In this document: positions 13,802 through 27,100 of the stretch, in pieces
How positions within the stretch are numbered: position 1 is the stretch's first letter
How the letters are laid out: every line of letters begins with the position of its first letter
Assembly: GCA_950295325.1 (NCBI GenBank)
Contig: OX485803.1
Coordinates: forward strand, 26,660,001 to 26,724,000
Direction: 5' to 3'
Length of the DNA: 64,000 nucleotides
From: Polytrichum commune
Lineage: Eukaryota; Streptophyta; Polytrichopsida; Polytrichales; Polytrichaceae
Made by a program: the position numbers and the translations under genes
The notes under the pieces: model-generated
What the model was told of the DNA's origin: nothing
Seen by the model: only the letters and a program-made list of their open reading frames with translations
Database searches by the model: none

Positions 13802-14644
13802 AAAAAATGACACACCCACACTTAATGGTGCCAATGAAAGGAGTTTGATCATTCACTAGCCACATTTACCAATTTGTGTGGACAAACACATAAAGCTTTG
13901 TTGGTCCATTGTGCCCCTGTTGTGCATTGTTGGCATGACGTCAACACATACTCCCGAGATCATGGTGGCGACTAGGCATGTGCATGTACTTTGCTCGAGC
14001 AAGATGAAGGCTCTCACAATTGTAATTTACATGAGAGAGGGAGGCTTAAAAAGATGAAAGGTTGACACCCTTTAAGTCACCTACTATAATAGCTTTTTGT
14101 GTGATCATCTAATTTCACGACTTTGACTTGATGGTCAAGTTCCATTCAAAGGGGTAGCAAGCAACTTCTTATACCCACAAATGCTCTTTCCTTGACCCTA
14201 AGAAGCAACAATTTTATTGTACGTGTATATATATAATTATAATTATAATAAAACATCCACACTTATTAGTACCAATGCAAGGAGTTTGATTGTTCACTAG
14301 CCACATTCACCAGTAAGTGTGGGCAACATATAAAGCTTTGTTGGTCCATTGCGCCTCCATTGTGACTGATTGTTGGCATGAAGTCAACGCATACTCCCGA
14401 GACTAGCTAGGCACGTGCATGTACTTTACTTGAGAAAGATAAAGACTTTCTCACTTACAATTTACATGAGAGAGGGAGGCTTGGACAATGAACGGTTGAC
14501 ACCCTTTAAGTCACCTACTATAATAGCTTTTTGTGTGATCATTTCATCTCAAGGCTTTGGCTTGATGGTCAAGTTCCATGCGAAGGGGTGGCAAGCAACT
14601 TCTTATACCTACAAATGCTCTCTCCTTGACCCGTAGTAACAACA
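13802..14644. repeat. Roughly 400-bp tandem duplication
   Basis: The segments about 13802-14210 and 14250-14644 are collinear, sharing blocks such as GGAGTTTGAT, AAAGCTTTGTTGGTCCATTG, CATACTCCCGAGA and TTTACATGAGAGAGGGAGGC. They are separated by an AT-rich linker. Open frames in the second copy are incidental. Confidence 0.8.
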
Positions 14645-15514
14645 GACTTGGACCACTACTATGCCAACATATGAGTCCTAGGCAATCGTCTTATGTCGGT
14701 GAAAGAACAATGCACATCTATCACTGTGATAGATTTGTTGGTTTTCAAATGACATATGATGATTGTCCATTACTCGTACGCTTGTAGCGAACATACACAT
14801 TGTACACATGTGCTTTTATTGCATCAATATTGTAGTCTTTGGCTTTCCATCCCAACACCCAATGGGGTCCGGACATCTTTGGTCTTTGGATTCATTGAAT
14901 CACCGTGCCGTACTTTAAGGTCCCATTGAGCACGGCTCTGCCTACGTTTGATTTTTAGGCTGGGGGGGGGGCAGTGTGTTAAAAAATTAAGGATATAGGT
15001 GCAAACAACCACTATTTTATAGGGGGGTATTACTTTTAATTCTCTTATTTTTTCACATGCTATCATTATGTAAATTTCTACTTTGGGTTAATAGAAAAAT
15101 GGCTTGCATTACTTATAATTCCAAATGACCTATTATTCCATACCCTATATTACTTTTAAGTCCATTTATATTTTTTTGCCCCCATGTTTTAAAAATACCC
15201 TATCATTTGTTCGCACGTATATTGCTACTCCAACCAATGACTACCCCCCCCCCCCCCCCCCGAGTTTTTAGGTCATCTTTGAAGAGAATTAAGTTGAGAT
15301 GTGGATTGGGATTTTTTATATAAATTATTTAGGAGGGGAGGGGGATTTCACATAATTTTCACTTTGCATAATAATAATTTACATCCTATGGACTTTGGAA
15401 GGAAAATATGCTAAAAAATGGTTGGAGCTTGGTACATAGTGTCACTCGCTATTTGGAACTACATAATACTATAACTTACATGTGATGCCAATTTCTACTT
15501 GGCATGTGAGGTAG

Positions 15515-16462
15515 AATACCGTAGTTTACTAGCAGGTTAGGCAACTTGCTGCCTAATATTTAATTAAAGTTCAAAAAGTAGGTTCGGCACCTAAAAATAG
15601 TACATTCATATTTTCGGCAATTTTCTCTTTTAATTTTTAAAAATGCGGCTTACATTCATTTTTAATTTTCTATTTCAACTTATATCTTGCACATCTCTCT
15701 TGCATTGAATGACAAGTAAGATGTGAGTGAAGAGTTGAGAATGCTCTGTGCTTTATGCAAGTAGAGTGGAGTTGTGTTCAACAATGCATATGGGATATGT
15801 AAACTTTGAGGTGAAGCACCTAGTTAGACGTCATTTTTATAACACGCATAACTTTTGCATAGAGTCTTCAAATGACATAAAATTTGTTGGAGGTGAAATA
15901 TTACTTGATTTCTAAAATTTTCTTAGACCAACAAAATTCCAAAAAAGTTGATCTTCTATGCACAAATGAGCTCCAAAAAATTGTTATGAACGCATTTTAA
16001 TTTTTTGATCTTTACACGGCTGCAATGTTTTGTCCATATCTTTTGCATAAAGACTTATTTTGACACAAAACTTGTTGGAGGTGGAAGAAGGATTGATTTC
16101 TCAACTTTTGTTAGTTGGACAAAATTCTATAAAAACTTCATCTTCTATGCTCAATTGGACTCCAAAAATTTGTGTACAACACATTTGAAAAGCCTCGCCT
16201 AGAGGCTACTTCTTAACCCATATTCTTTGTGGACTAATGTACGTGAGCTTGATTACAAAAGGAGCACCTTCTCTCCTTCAAAATTCACATATGCTTCCGC
16301 TGTAAGTAAAACTCTAGTGAGAAGTAAAAATTTCTTACTTTTAGGCAATTTTGAAAAATAATTAATTTTATATTCGGCAAAAAATGCCAATAATATTCCA
16401 AAATTTTAGGCGCCTATTTTTAGAATTATTTTGTGCCGAACCTGCTATTAAACTACGGTATT
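15515..16462. mobile_element. Candidate 948-bp element with 29-bp terminal inverted repeats
   Basis: Termini AATACCGTAGTTTACTAGCA and onward (15515-15543) match the inverted right end (16434-16462) at 27 of 29 positions. The inverted matching continues more loosely into a second motif containing GGTTCGGCAC and ATTTTCGGC. A TA lies at the CCGTAG boundary on both sides, so a TA duplication is possible. The interior holds two diverged tandem copies (about 15840-15990 and 16010-16170) and no coding frame. Confidence 0.65.
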
Positions 16463-16588
16463 ATTATATGTTAATGCTAATAAGCTACTTACTTATACTT
16501 GGTTTGTACAGGGTAAAACTTACAGTGAAAAATGGAGTTCATTATTTAATAACTTACACTTACTTTAACAATGTAAAATATAAGAATC

Positions 16589-16590
<2 letters not shown>

Positions 16591-16644
<54 letters not shown>
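16591..16644. repeat. CT then CA microsatellite
   Basis: A compound dinucleotide run: CT repeats pass directly into CA repeats. It lies about 130 bp beyond the candidate element at 15515-16462. Confidence 0.95.
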
Positions 16645-17959
16645 GCCTCATAACGATCATATCCTCTTTGATAATACTTGAATGATTCAAAAGATAAGCC
16701 GAGACCAACTTTTCCGGAGGAAAAATACATTGGCACTAGAGTTAACTTTAAGGTATGGGGATAAACTAGGGTCAAACTCCCCTAATGATTCTTATTTGAG
16801 TCTATTCAAAAACTTTAAGAGGGCTTCTTTGAGTTTTAGGCTTCGTCATGTAAAAGTCATTCTCATACATGTTTTAGTTATATGTACATAATCAAGAATC
16901 TTCACATTTTCTTAGGCATCTATGTGAATGTGTGTTTTTTTGTTCCTCTCACCACTTGTCACTTGTGTATTCCCAAAACAAAATAAAACTCAATTTGTTG
17001 CTCTTGAATAGAGCAAAACAATGTTTCTACCCAGTGTTTGTTTAGACCATTGACACGTGTTGGAAGTAACACATATGAAGATATTTGAAAGAAGAAAAAA
17101 AGTTGAGTTAGTCCCCTACCTTTGGTGACTTTAAAGTGAACTATTTTCCAAAGACACGTATTGCACAAATTCAAGCAATAATCACACTACTTCAGGCCAA
17201 ATTTGGCGAGGAAAATGTCCAAGGGTGTAGCATGTGGTTGACACAAGACAACATGAGAATAAATTTGTTAAAATAAATTTGTTGGTATGCCATAAATGAT
17301 ATTGAATTTATGAAAACACAAGACATGTACCTAACAACCAATACAATAAATTTCATATTGACAACTTTGATGGTATGGTAGAATGTATAACTATTCTCTA
17401 ATGTCTCAAGGTAATCATGATATATTGTTGTTTAACTTATAAAAACTTAGGATCTTGGTTGCATGTTTGCAAGTCATTCATGTTGACCGGTCCATTACAC
17501 CTTTCACTTTAATTTCAATGTTCATGATTGTCCAAAGAATGTGCATTAAACTTGATAGGTCCCGATGTCACGGTCCACTTCACATAGCCTTACCTTTGCC
17601 TAGCCATACCCCGTAATGCTCCTTGTTCCCATTGGTTGTTCTTGTTTACTTCCTAAACATTTGTTGGGCTCCCCAAACTATGGAACCAAAAAGGGAACAT
17701 GGCCCATGTATTACTTGGGCCTAGCCACAAAGGCCACTAGCCACATTGGGCGTGGAAAAAGTCTTAGTGTACAACATTCCCGCCATGGCTACAAAAGCAT
17801 TGTGAGAGACTGAACTGCTCCCAGCCTTATCCCTAGCCTGCAAACCCCCTCGTTGTTCCTTTTGTCTCCTTGGTTGGTGACTTCCAATTCTTAAGTCTTT
17901 GTGGACTCTTGAAACTAGCAACTCCAAATGTAACAGTGCCCACATGTTATTATTGGGAC

Positions 17960-18683
17960 CCGCCACTTCACACATGAGCCAAGGGCCGTGACCATGAGAT
18001 TGTGAGAGCCGAAAAGAAAGTGTCCAAAGGCCGTCCAACACACCTCCAAAATCATGTAGTGTGGTCACGGACCCTCGGGTGTATTGCAAAGCCATATGTG
18101 ACCATGCCCTCAACCAAGTGCATTTTCAATGATTTTCTATTCATGCGGGTCCTCACACATGATAAAGTAAAATAAACCGACGGTTGTGAGTGCCATGGTC
18201 TCCCAGTTTTGTGTTAGGTCTACCTCCAAGAGGTGGTTTTTGAAAATAATCCAGGTGACCATGAAACACGATCCATTTGATGCCATGTAGGAGCCCATAT
18301 AGACTTCACATCCATCTTGCATTCACATACTCCGTTCTTCCCTCAAGGATAGTGTGAAGCGAACTTGGGCTAGCTCTGCCTTTTCCACCAATGAGAGTGC
18401 TTGAGGTGAAACGGTCATGGGCTCTCAGTCTTGTGTGTGAAATGGTCCTTAGGCCTACCTCCAAGAGGTGGTTTTTGAAAATAATCCAAGTGACCATGAA
18501 ACACGATCCATTTGATGCCATGTAGGAACCCAAGTAGACTTTACATCCATCTTGCATTCACATACTCGGTTGGTCCCTCAAGCGTAGTGTGAAGTGAACT
18601 TGGATTGGTTCCGCCTTTTCCACCAATGAGAGTGCTTGAAATGTACTGGTCACGGGCTCTCAGACTTGTGTGTGAAGTGGCCC
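17960..18683. mobile_element. MITE family 'GGGCCACTTCACACA', copy A with internal duplication
   Basis: The right end reads TGTGTGTGAAGTGGCCC followed by TTA. The left end, CCGCCACTTCACACATGAG, is its inverted match. The body matches copy C (23615-24116) along its length, except that a 235-bp segment is present twice in tandem (18216-18450 and 18451 to the end). The left target duplication is not preserved. Confidence 0.78.
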
Positions 18684-18692
18684 TTATCCTTA

Positions 18693-19054
18693 GGGCCGGT
18701 TTACACTACGGTGGAGAAGTCCACCGGTCATGAAAAAAAGGGCGTTTCTCAATTGTGATCGGTCGAAAATGCAACTCTTGACTGGTGGGTGTTTACACTA
18801 GGTGAAGAAAACAATGGTGGTGAACTTTTCTCATGGATGATAAAATGACATGGCGGCACTTTTTGGAGTTGGGCTTCTCCGGCCTCAAGAGGCCGGACAA
18901 GAAACTCCTCCTCCGGAGAAGCCCAACTCAATAACAATATTTTATTGCCTTTAATTCTTCTCCGGCACATCCACCATTTGCCTCATATAACCATGTCTTG
19001 GCCAAGCATTCTTGACCGACCGGAGGCCTTCTCCACCGTAGTGTAAACCGGCCC
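18693..19054. mobile_element. Tourist/Harbinger-type MITE, 362 bp, TTA duplication
   Basis: Perfect 27-bp terminal inverted repeats begin GGGCCGGTTTACACTACGGT. They are flanked by TTA at 18690-18692 and 19055-19057, the classic PIF/Harbinger target duplication. No coding capacity. An internal perfect 17-bp inverted repeat (18866-18882 and 18913-18929) adds a second stem. Intact ends suggest recent insertion. Confidence 0.92.
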
Positions 19055-20734
19055 TTAGTTTCCTTCTCTCATCTGGTTGTTGCCATATGCATTCCTAAGT
19101 ATTCAAGAGACTCACCAAACCAACAACCCCAAATGAACCAAAGCCAACAAATCTCATAATCAGAGTTCAGATATGAAAGGTATGAGTTGCTAGAGTGAAG
19201 ATTCTCTTGTCTTTAAACAATCACATAAACCCTCTCAATCGTGTTAACTATTGAAGGTATAATGATAAACACGTTGTCTTATCTCATTGAAACACCTATC
19301 TTTTGTGTTCACTCTTAACTACAACCCTTGCCACCAATGTTTAAGATTGAAGCCCTCATATGAGTTTCATTTTCAAGGGTTCTCAAATTTTAGCCCTACA
19401 ATTGAAGGGTTGGTTCAAATCCAAAACGTCAATCCAAGAATATAGAAATGAAATACAAAACTCATGTTCAACTTGTGCATGAATTATATGGTACATGTTT
19501 CTAGTACAATGTGAAGACTTAAAAATAAACCATCTAACTCCACTTCTTGTAGTGACAATGTCCTACGCTTGTTGGTTCTTGTGGCGGGCAGATTCTATCG
19601 AGGACTTCAAGTGATGTCTTCATTTTCAATTTGGGGTTGCATTTTGCAGGGCTATTTTGAGAGAGGTATATTTTGAAGGGCAAAATCGTGTTTGAAGGGC
19701 ATAGAAGACTTCAATCTTGAACATTGCTTGCCACCCTGTAAGGTAAACAACCTCATTCGGTTGCTTTTTTGATTGAGACAAATATATTGAAGTGGTGTAG
19801 TTTGGTGTGGCTCTAAAGAGAGTGGACTGCATGCTCTAAAATATGATAACCATCATGTACGAAATTGTCAACATAAGGGGGGGGGGGGGAGAGACTTATA
19901 TAACCAATTAATGAGCATGAGAATTTTCATTGTGATAATGAATAGGATATACATACGAGCTCTGTAACTTATGAGAAAAATGACTACAATCTCGATTTGG
20001 ATTTGCTAACCATCTTGTACCAATCATGTGCTTCATATCTCAAGAGGAGTGCGTTCATCATGGAAAGTAGCCATTTAAGACCCGTCTACCTTACCATTTA
20101 AAGTAGAGATGTCCAATCAAGAAGCATGACCACATAAGACCCACTAAGATAGACAATGTGCCTACTTCAATTACTTATCTTAAACATACACCTAGAATTG
20201 AGTGGTGTGTAATTAGATGTGGCTCTAAGAGCGGGATACCAAAAAGACATGTATTTCGAATGAGATTAAAACATGTGCTGAGAATGTGAGAACCATTATA
20301 AACTCAATAGTCCACATAATTGGGACGATCTATACGACCACTTAAGGAGCACATAAATCTTCACTGTGATATTGAATATCTTGTTACATGAACTCCAAAA
20401 ATTATGAGATAAGTGACTACGGCCTCGATTTGGATTTGCTTACCATCTCGTACTAATTGTGTGTTTCGTATCCTAGGCGAAGTGGACTAGTTCAAACAAG
20501 TAGCCATCTAAGACCCATCTACCTTACCTTTCACAAGTTAGCGTGCGAACATTAGACTTCCAATCATGTAACGTGGAGAAAACCAAAGTGGAAACTAGCT
20601 TGTAAAGCACTGTAGTGCATTGGCTGAGTTTGGAGTCATACTTGTTAGTTGGGGTCAGCTCCAACTTTCTACACCTAATTGACAAAATATCTCTCTTTTA
20701 GGGTGCCTTCAATGTTGCAACCAACGTTGATATG

Positions 20735-21420
20735 GTACATATATAGGTGAATGCATGGTATCAAAATGAACATCGATAATGGTAGCAAAGATCTTTTATG
20801 TTACCGGTGGGTTATTATAATTGTAATACCACTCCTATATGGATATTTGGCGAGTATCTCAAGGTGAGAGACTTTTTGTATATATGAGTTATTGTTTGAG
20901 TCCACATCAGTCTAAACCATATTGTTCGGAGTCGTTGTGCATAGTAGATTGTATTCCTTGCCCACACATGTTGGTGGGCATAGCCAGTGGATGGCTCCCA
21001 CCAATATGGATGGTTTTTTCATTATTTTAAACCAACAACTAGATATAATGTAGTGGAGATTTACCCGCTTGTTGGGTGGAAAGTCAATGAAGAAAACCAT
21101 CAAATTGGTGGGAGCCGTCCACTTGCTATGCCCACCAATATGTGTGGGTAGGGTATTAATTAAGGTCAGTTCCAACTTTCCACACCTCATATTAGGGCCA
21201 ACCCCCAGGTTTCTACCAATGTTACTATGATACATGTGTGAACACATGGTATCATCATCAACACCAATAATGGTAGCAAATACCTTTTGTTACTCGTGGA
21301 TATTGAAATTGTAATACCACTCAAATATGGATATCTGGCGGGTATCTCAAGGTGACAAAATATTGGTATACCGAGTTATTGTTTGAGTCAATGTATATGT
21401 TGTACGGATCATATTGTTAG
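20735..21420. repeat. Two R2 copies flanking a foldback element
   Basis: The segments about 20735-20905 and 21215-21420 share GATAATGGTAGCAAA, AATTGTAATACCACTC and GGGTATCTCAAGGTGA-like blocks. They are separated by the foldback at 20957-21154. The order suggests local duplication or insertion of the foldback into an R2 cluster. Confidence 0.6.
20957..21154. repeat. Foldback MITE candidate with about 60-bp arms
   Basis: The left arm begins CCTTGCCCACACATGTTGGT and the inverted right arm begins CCCTACCCACACATATTGGT. Both continue through GGGCATAGC and GGCTCCCACCAAT to a TGGTTTT block. TATT flanks both ends and may be a target duplication. No coding potential. Confidence 0.72.
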
Positions 21421-22823
21421 TTGGGGTTGGCTCAACTTCCTATTCTATTTCTAGTTTTGAACATATGAAATTGTGTTATGAAAATTGGCATGGGTCAAGA
21501 AGTGTTACATTGACCAAAATTATCATGGTATGTCAAAAATTACAATGGGCCAACCTAGTAGGTGATAGTGGTCTAGTGGTATAATTAGCACCAACATGGG
21601 CCCTCCAAATTTGGAGGGTCGAAGGGCTAAAAAATTATTTGGTCTTAAATTTATAGTGTTAGATAGCATGGCAATTTGATTCTTAGAAAAAAAATGTGAA
21701 CTTCATATTGGTCTTCATCAAAGACTCTATATCCTTTATTAAATATGTTTCCTATGTCATTATCATCAACTAAGTCCAACCATACATCATGGAATAATGT
21801 TCAAAGAAACACTTCATTATGAGGAGGATAAAATGTTGGATTGTTCTACCTTTTACTTCACATAATGGACCTTTCCCTTTATAATAGCGGGTATTGTGGT
21901 GATGGTCATGTTGCAATATTCCTCACTTGCTTCATTAAAGGATCCCTCCACCTTGGCATTTGCAGTGGCATGTGGACATTCTTGGGTGTTAAACGCTATG
22001 ATGAGATTGCATAATAATCCTTACTACTAAATATTTGATTTTATGTGGCTTAAAAATTGGTGCGCCACATTTATTATAATGGTGTTTCTGACTTGCTATG
22101 TAGCACTAGATGTCATGTGACATCATCTCTAGTGGCCACCAAGTGATTGCAATCAAATTAATGTAATAAACAATTTCCTTGAGTGTTTTAAGAGGAAATG
22201 AAAGCAACATAAATATAAATAAATAAACAAACACTGGGGGTGGGGGGAGGTATAGATAATGGAAAAAATTAGATTTGTGTGCCAAACCAACTCATATGTT
22301 GTGTAGTGTAGTGTGGACACTCATCATCCCTCTCTACCTAGGTGAGGTGAGGTGAGGTGAGGTTGGCACCTCAAACCTCCACATGAGCCATGAAATATGA
22401 ATGCCTTGTCCCCCCACCCCTTCTTTAGATGACATGTGCGCCTTGGTAACAAATAAAAAAGCATGGGAAAAAAATGAATTTACTAAAAATTATGATTTAG
22501 TGTAACATTAAGATCAATAATGTGGAGTGGTGTGTTGATTAGAGTGATCTTTGTGACTTGTCATGTAACACCAAGTGTCACGTGCCACCCTCTTTAACTT
22601 AACTTAGTTGGCACTAAGTGATTGCAAAAAAATGAATGATGTGGGATGTGGATGACGAATAGTGTGGACCGCACCATATTAGGTGTTTAGGTAGTTGAAA
22701 ACCTAATGTTAATGCCCCTCCTTCCTCCCTCCCTTTGATATGCCCCCTTAGAGTCGTCCAACCCCATTTCTTCTTTTCTTTTGTTGCATGTATTGATAAC
22801 TTATAATAAAGCACCCTCTCTAA

Positions 22824-23197
22824 GGGCCACTTCACACATGAGACTGGAGGCCTGTGAATATTGCATTCTAAGATCTCTCATTGGTTGAAAAGGCTGGGAT
22901 TGTTCAAGTTCGCTTCACACTAGAAGGTGAGGGCTCAAGGGTCCAAAGAGATTATCATGGATGAAAAGTCTACGTGTATTTTTGCATGGCAAGATTATGG
23001 ATATAATGTTTTATGGTCCACCATAATTTGCTTCAGGCCCACCTCCGAGAGGTAGGCATGATGCAAATTCCAATAGACCATGCTCGTCAAACATCTATAA
23101 ATTCATGACATCTCATGGTACAACCTTTTGTCATATGAGAATCAAAGGCCCTCTCAAGCTCATGGTTGTGGCCCTTGGCTTGTGTGTGAAGTGGAAC
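22824..23197. mobile_element. MITE family 'GGGCCACTTCACACA', copy B, 374 bp
   Basis: Left end GGGCCACTTCACACATGAG, right end CTTGTGTGTGAAGTGGAAC, flanked on both sides by TAA (22821-22823, 23198-23200). The right terminus differs from the left in its last bases. Length, TAA duplication and lack of coding potential fit a Harbinger-type MITE. Confidence 0.82.
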
Positions 23198-23263
23198 TAA
23201 CCTAACTCAAGCTCTACAATAGTGGCCGCCGCCACCGAGTGATTGCAAGAAAAATGAATTAAG

Positions 23264-23614
23264 GTGTGTGGGTGTCACTTGGTTCGTTTCCATGTTCTCC
23301 AAATTCTATTGATTGTATTTACACAACAAAAACTCGTGTTGCATTAGCAAATCTACGGTGAAACATATGCAAAATTGGATTGAAAATCGGACCTCATCTA
23401 GTTTAGGTAGTTGCAAATATCGGAAATGCATGTTTGTTGGTTCCTTAACTGGACACATAAGTCCTCCCAACTGTGTTCACTATTGAGTGTAGAATAGTAA
23501 TTAACTTTTGAAGACATAGTCCAATCTTTATAAAACATATGTCTCTACGATGTTTACTCTTTAATCCTCACTGAACCGCATACCAATCATATATCGGGGT
23601 TTGATTAAGGATAA
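23264..23614. repeat. Truncated relative of the 52523 MITE
   Basis: It starts with GTGTGTGGGTGTCACTTGGT and is collinear with 52523-52850 through several recognisable blocks, e.g. GTGTTCACTAT and GAAGACATAGTCCAATCT. It ends where MITE copy C begins, so the right terminus is missing. Confidence 0.6.
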
Positions 23615-24116
23615 CGTGCCACTTCACACATGAGCCAAGAGCCATGGTCATGAAATTGCGAGAGTCCAAAAGAGTCCAAAGGATGTCCCAAAAGACACCC
23701 CCAAAATCATGTAGTGTGGTCACGGATCCTCAAGTGTAGTGTGAAGCCATATGTGACCGGTCCCTCAACCAAATGCTAATTTAACGAATTTCTATTCATG
23801 CATGTCCTCACACATGATAAATAGAATAAATTAGCGGTTATGAACGTTCGGAGTGCCATGATCTCCCGGTTTTATTTTAGGCCTACCTTTAAGAGATGGT
23901 TTTTGAAAATAATCCAAGTGACCATGAAACATGATCCATTCGATGCCATGTAGGAAACCATGTAGACTTCACATCCACCTTGCAGTTACATACTCCGTTG
24001 GTCCCTCAAGCGTAGCGTGAAGAGCGAACTGGGACCGGCTCCGCCTTTTTCACCACCAATGAGAGTGCTTGAAGCGTACCGGTCACGGGCTCTCAGCCTC
24101 GTGTGTGAAGTGGCCC
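23615..24116. mobile_element. MITE family 'GGGCCACTTCACACA', copy C, 502 bp
   Basis: Left end CGTGCCACTTCACACATGAG after TAA; right end CGTGTGTGAAGTGGCCC followed by TGA, an imperfect duplication. The body is collinear with copy A. It abuts the truncated repeat copy at 23264-23614 and forms the boundary to the GC-richer sequence upstream of the ABCG gene. Confidence 0.8.
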
Positions 24117-27100
24117 TGAAGGACCATCTCCCTTCCGTGGGACGTGGACGACGCAGAGTGCGGACCACACCAAATCCGGTGGTGACGTCCGCAGTGGCAG
24201 GCCTAGCGTTGACGGCCCGTCGCTCCCTCGCTCGCGCCACCCCCACCGCGGCCCCGCTTCGCTTCGCTCCGCTGCGCTGGTGGGGCCTGGGCCAGCCCGA
24301 CTGGTTTCTGGTTTTCTGCATGCGCGCACAATGGGAAACTAATAATAAAGGCAGGCGGGGGAGCAACAGGCGTGGCGGGTTAGTGGTGCTGATCATGTGA
24401 CGATGGAGGAAACCTTCTGGAAGGGGAAGCTTAGCTCGTAGCGTAGCTTGCGGGGGCCAGCAAGGTGGAGGACTGTCGACTCTGACAAGAAAGCGCAAAG
24501 GAGGGGAGCGCAGGCCGGAAAGATCCGGGGAAGGAGGGAAGGTCGGAAGGCAGAAGGGTGCTGGCTAGTGGCCAGTGGAGCTAGGAGGCAAGTTACAAAC
24601 TTGAGGCGTGGAGCTCTAGATTCCGGCCGGTGCTTCCTCGGGATTCTGATCAGCTCGCAGCCTCAAGCCAGCCTGCCGCCTGCCTGCCGCCTGCCTGATT
24701 ATCTTTCACTACTTATATGTTACCGGATCTCCACTCACAACTCCAACCATCCAGCTCGGACATCTTCCAAGTCACTTTGAGGCCAGGGCTGGACTCGACT
24801 TGAGAGGAGCAGAGTCATCCCAGAACTTCTTCAACAACTCTTAAGGTTACCCGGTACACCCACAAACGCAGCCTAACTTATCCACCCGGCCCGGTGTGGG
24901 AGCCTGTGTCGGAGCTTCACTTTTATCAATCCAGCCGAGGAGTACTATATGGTCAACTTGGCACGTTGCAGGAGGAGTTTGGTTTTGTGAGGAGCAGGGC
25001 AGGCACGCAGTTGTCGGAGTCGCGCTTAGGACTAGGGAATTAAACGAAAAACAAGGTAAGGGAATGAGACGGCGGAGGAGGAGTCATGGGTGAGGGTAGA
25101 GCATGATTTTTTTAAAACGGTTAGCACGGGTGAACCGAGGTTGGGGATCACTGAGGGGATCGTATCGGCAAAACTTGGTGGTGGCGTCATTTTGTGTGGC
25201 ACTTCTTTCTTCATGACTTTTGTCATATGAAACTCGAGACGGAGGAGGATTGCGAGTATTGTGTCTGTCCGATCTGGTGCTACTTTGTATGAGGGAGGAT
25301 TCTGAGCGAGGATATACGTAGCCAACTTAACATAGGTTTATTAGTGAGTCGAGCAAGTTCGACAAGTCCGCTAAGTTTAAGCCGATCGTTTCGCAAGGCG
25401 TGGTTGTTGGTAGATTTTCAGGTCTGAGAATGCCAATGAACGTGTTGATGAAGTATTGTGGGGTAAATTTTCTTGGATTTGGTGGGACGTGTCATTTGAT
25501 GAGGCGGTTACAGATGAGTGTAAATCGCGCAAGTGGTACATGTATTTAGATTGGAGCACTGTATAAGTTTAAATCCAAATCTTGGAGTTTGAATCCACCA
25601 AGTCAAGTGGGCTCCCTCCACTAAGAAATTTTCTTGCCTAGTTAGACTTGTGCCGGTGATTCTTTTTGTTTGTTTGTCCCAAGTGCTTACCAAATGTGCG
25701 TGGCTTGCAGGACTCGCATCTCCATCTCACGATTCTCACCACACCACACCACACCCGGCGGCGACGGTTGCACCAATCGGGCTGCATCGAGTCGAAACTA
25801 ATAAGTAGCTTAGGAAGGTACAGATCAACCACATCCCCGCCCCCATTTTGTAATTTCCTCACACTCCCTCACGATTCTGCGAGAATTTGCGATAGCTTTC
25901 TTGACTCTCAAGGATACCTGCAGACTACCTACTCAGACTTCTGGTCACTCATTCAGGACCCGGTACCAAGAATTCCAAGGCAGCAAGGGGTTTTTTTTAT
26001 GTAGGAGGGAGGATTAAGATAAGGAAGGTGATATTAGTACGCACTGACAGAGCAGACACTCATTAACATTTCCAAGTGGCTTTTAACTTCGGTTCGACTA
26101 TGTTAGGCCTCGGGCCCAGCGGATTCACTCTGCACTAGCCAGCCGGCATTTTTTTTTGCGTCTCCCTCCTTGATCAGGAGTTTCCAACAGCTGGACGTTG
26201 TCACTGCCCAAGAATTCTGGTCCCTCATCAATAAATTGGGAGATACTGCAAGAATTGGGTGGAGAACCGAGATTTAAGTTTATTAGATCGATCGACGTTA
26301 CATCTTTACTCCTTAACTTGGGTTGACATGATCATTTATTGAGGTAATTCGGTTGGGCTATATGTGTTCGCCCCCGGGTTTGGTGGTTGATGCGCACCTG
26401 TTTCAAAATCTGGCAGATTGGTGGGGAGCTTGGCCGGATGGCGTCGGTGCCAGGCAGGGAAATTCGGAAGACTTTATGTAATAGTTAAATAAACATGACC
26501 GATTGGGTGGATGAGTGGGTGCATGGGTTGACGTTCATAGAATTCTGTCTATATTGAAGCGACAGAGCCTGGTTCAGAGATCATAGCAGCTGGCGTTTAC
26601 TTCCACTTGAGGAGGTTTCTATTCTTGGATTTAAGTGTAGATTAGATTATTCGTCGTTGGAGGACGTCGGACCATTCCAAACTTAGGATATGCCAAGAAA
26701 TTGGAAGCTTCGAATTACCTTTTGTCTGGAGAGCAGTTCTACGCCTGCAGCCAGCCGCCTAATTAGAGCCCCTTTATTTTGTACACTGTAAGTCAGAGAG
26801 ATCGAGATGGAGAGCTTGAAGTTAGGATTCAAGTTTTCACCGGCGTAAAAGGAACCTTTGAAGTTAGTCCTCGATCAAGATTATTCACTCAGCTCTTGCG
26901 TACTTGACACCGGTCTTACCAGGCTCGTGGTTCTTTGCATGGTGCTTTGATAAATCCCATGGTTGGCGCTCTCGGTCGAAACCCAAAACTACTTCATGGA
27001 AGTGGTTTAGTGGAAGTTGTTTAGGGCTGTCGAGAGTTCGTACTCGTTTATTATTTTTGCTTGCCATGAATTTTTCTTCACTGAGTACCATTCCCCCTTG

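Noticed and set aside
23986-24498. 170-codon minus frame and 127-codon plus frame
   Set aside because: They overlap on opposite strands in GC-rich DNA, span a MITE end, and show no motif.
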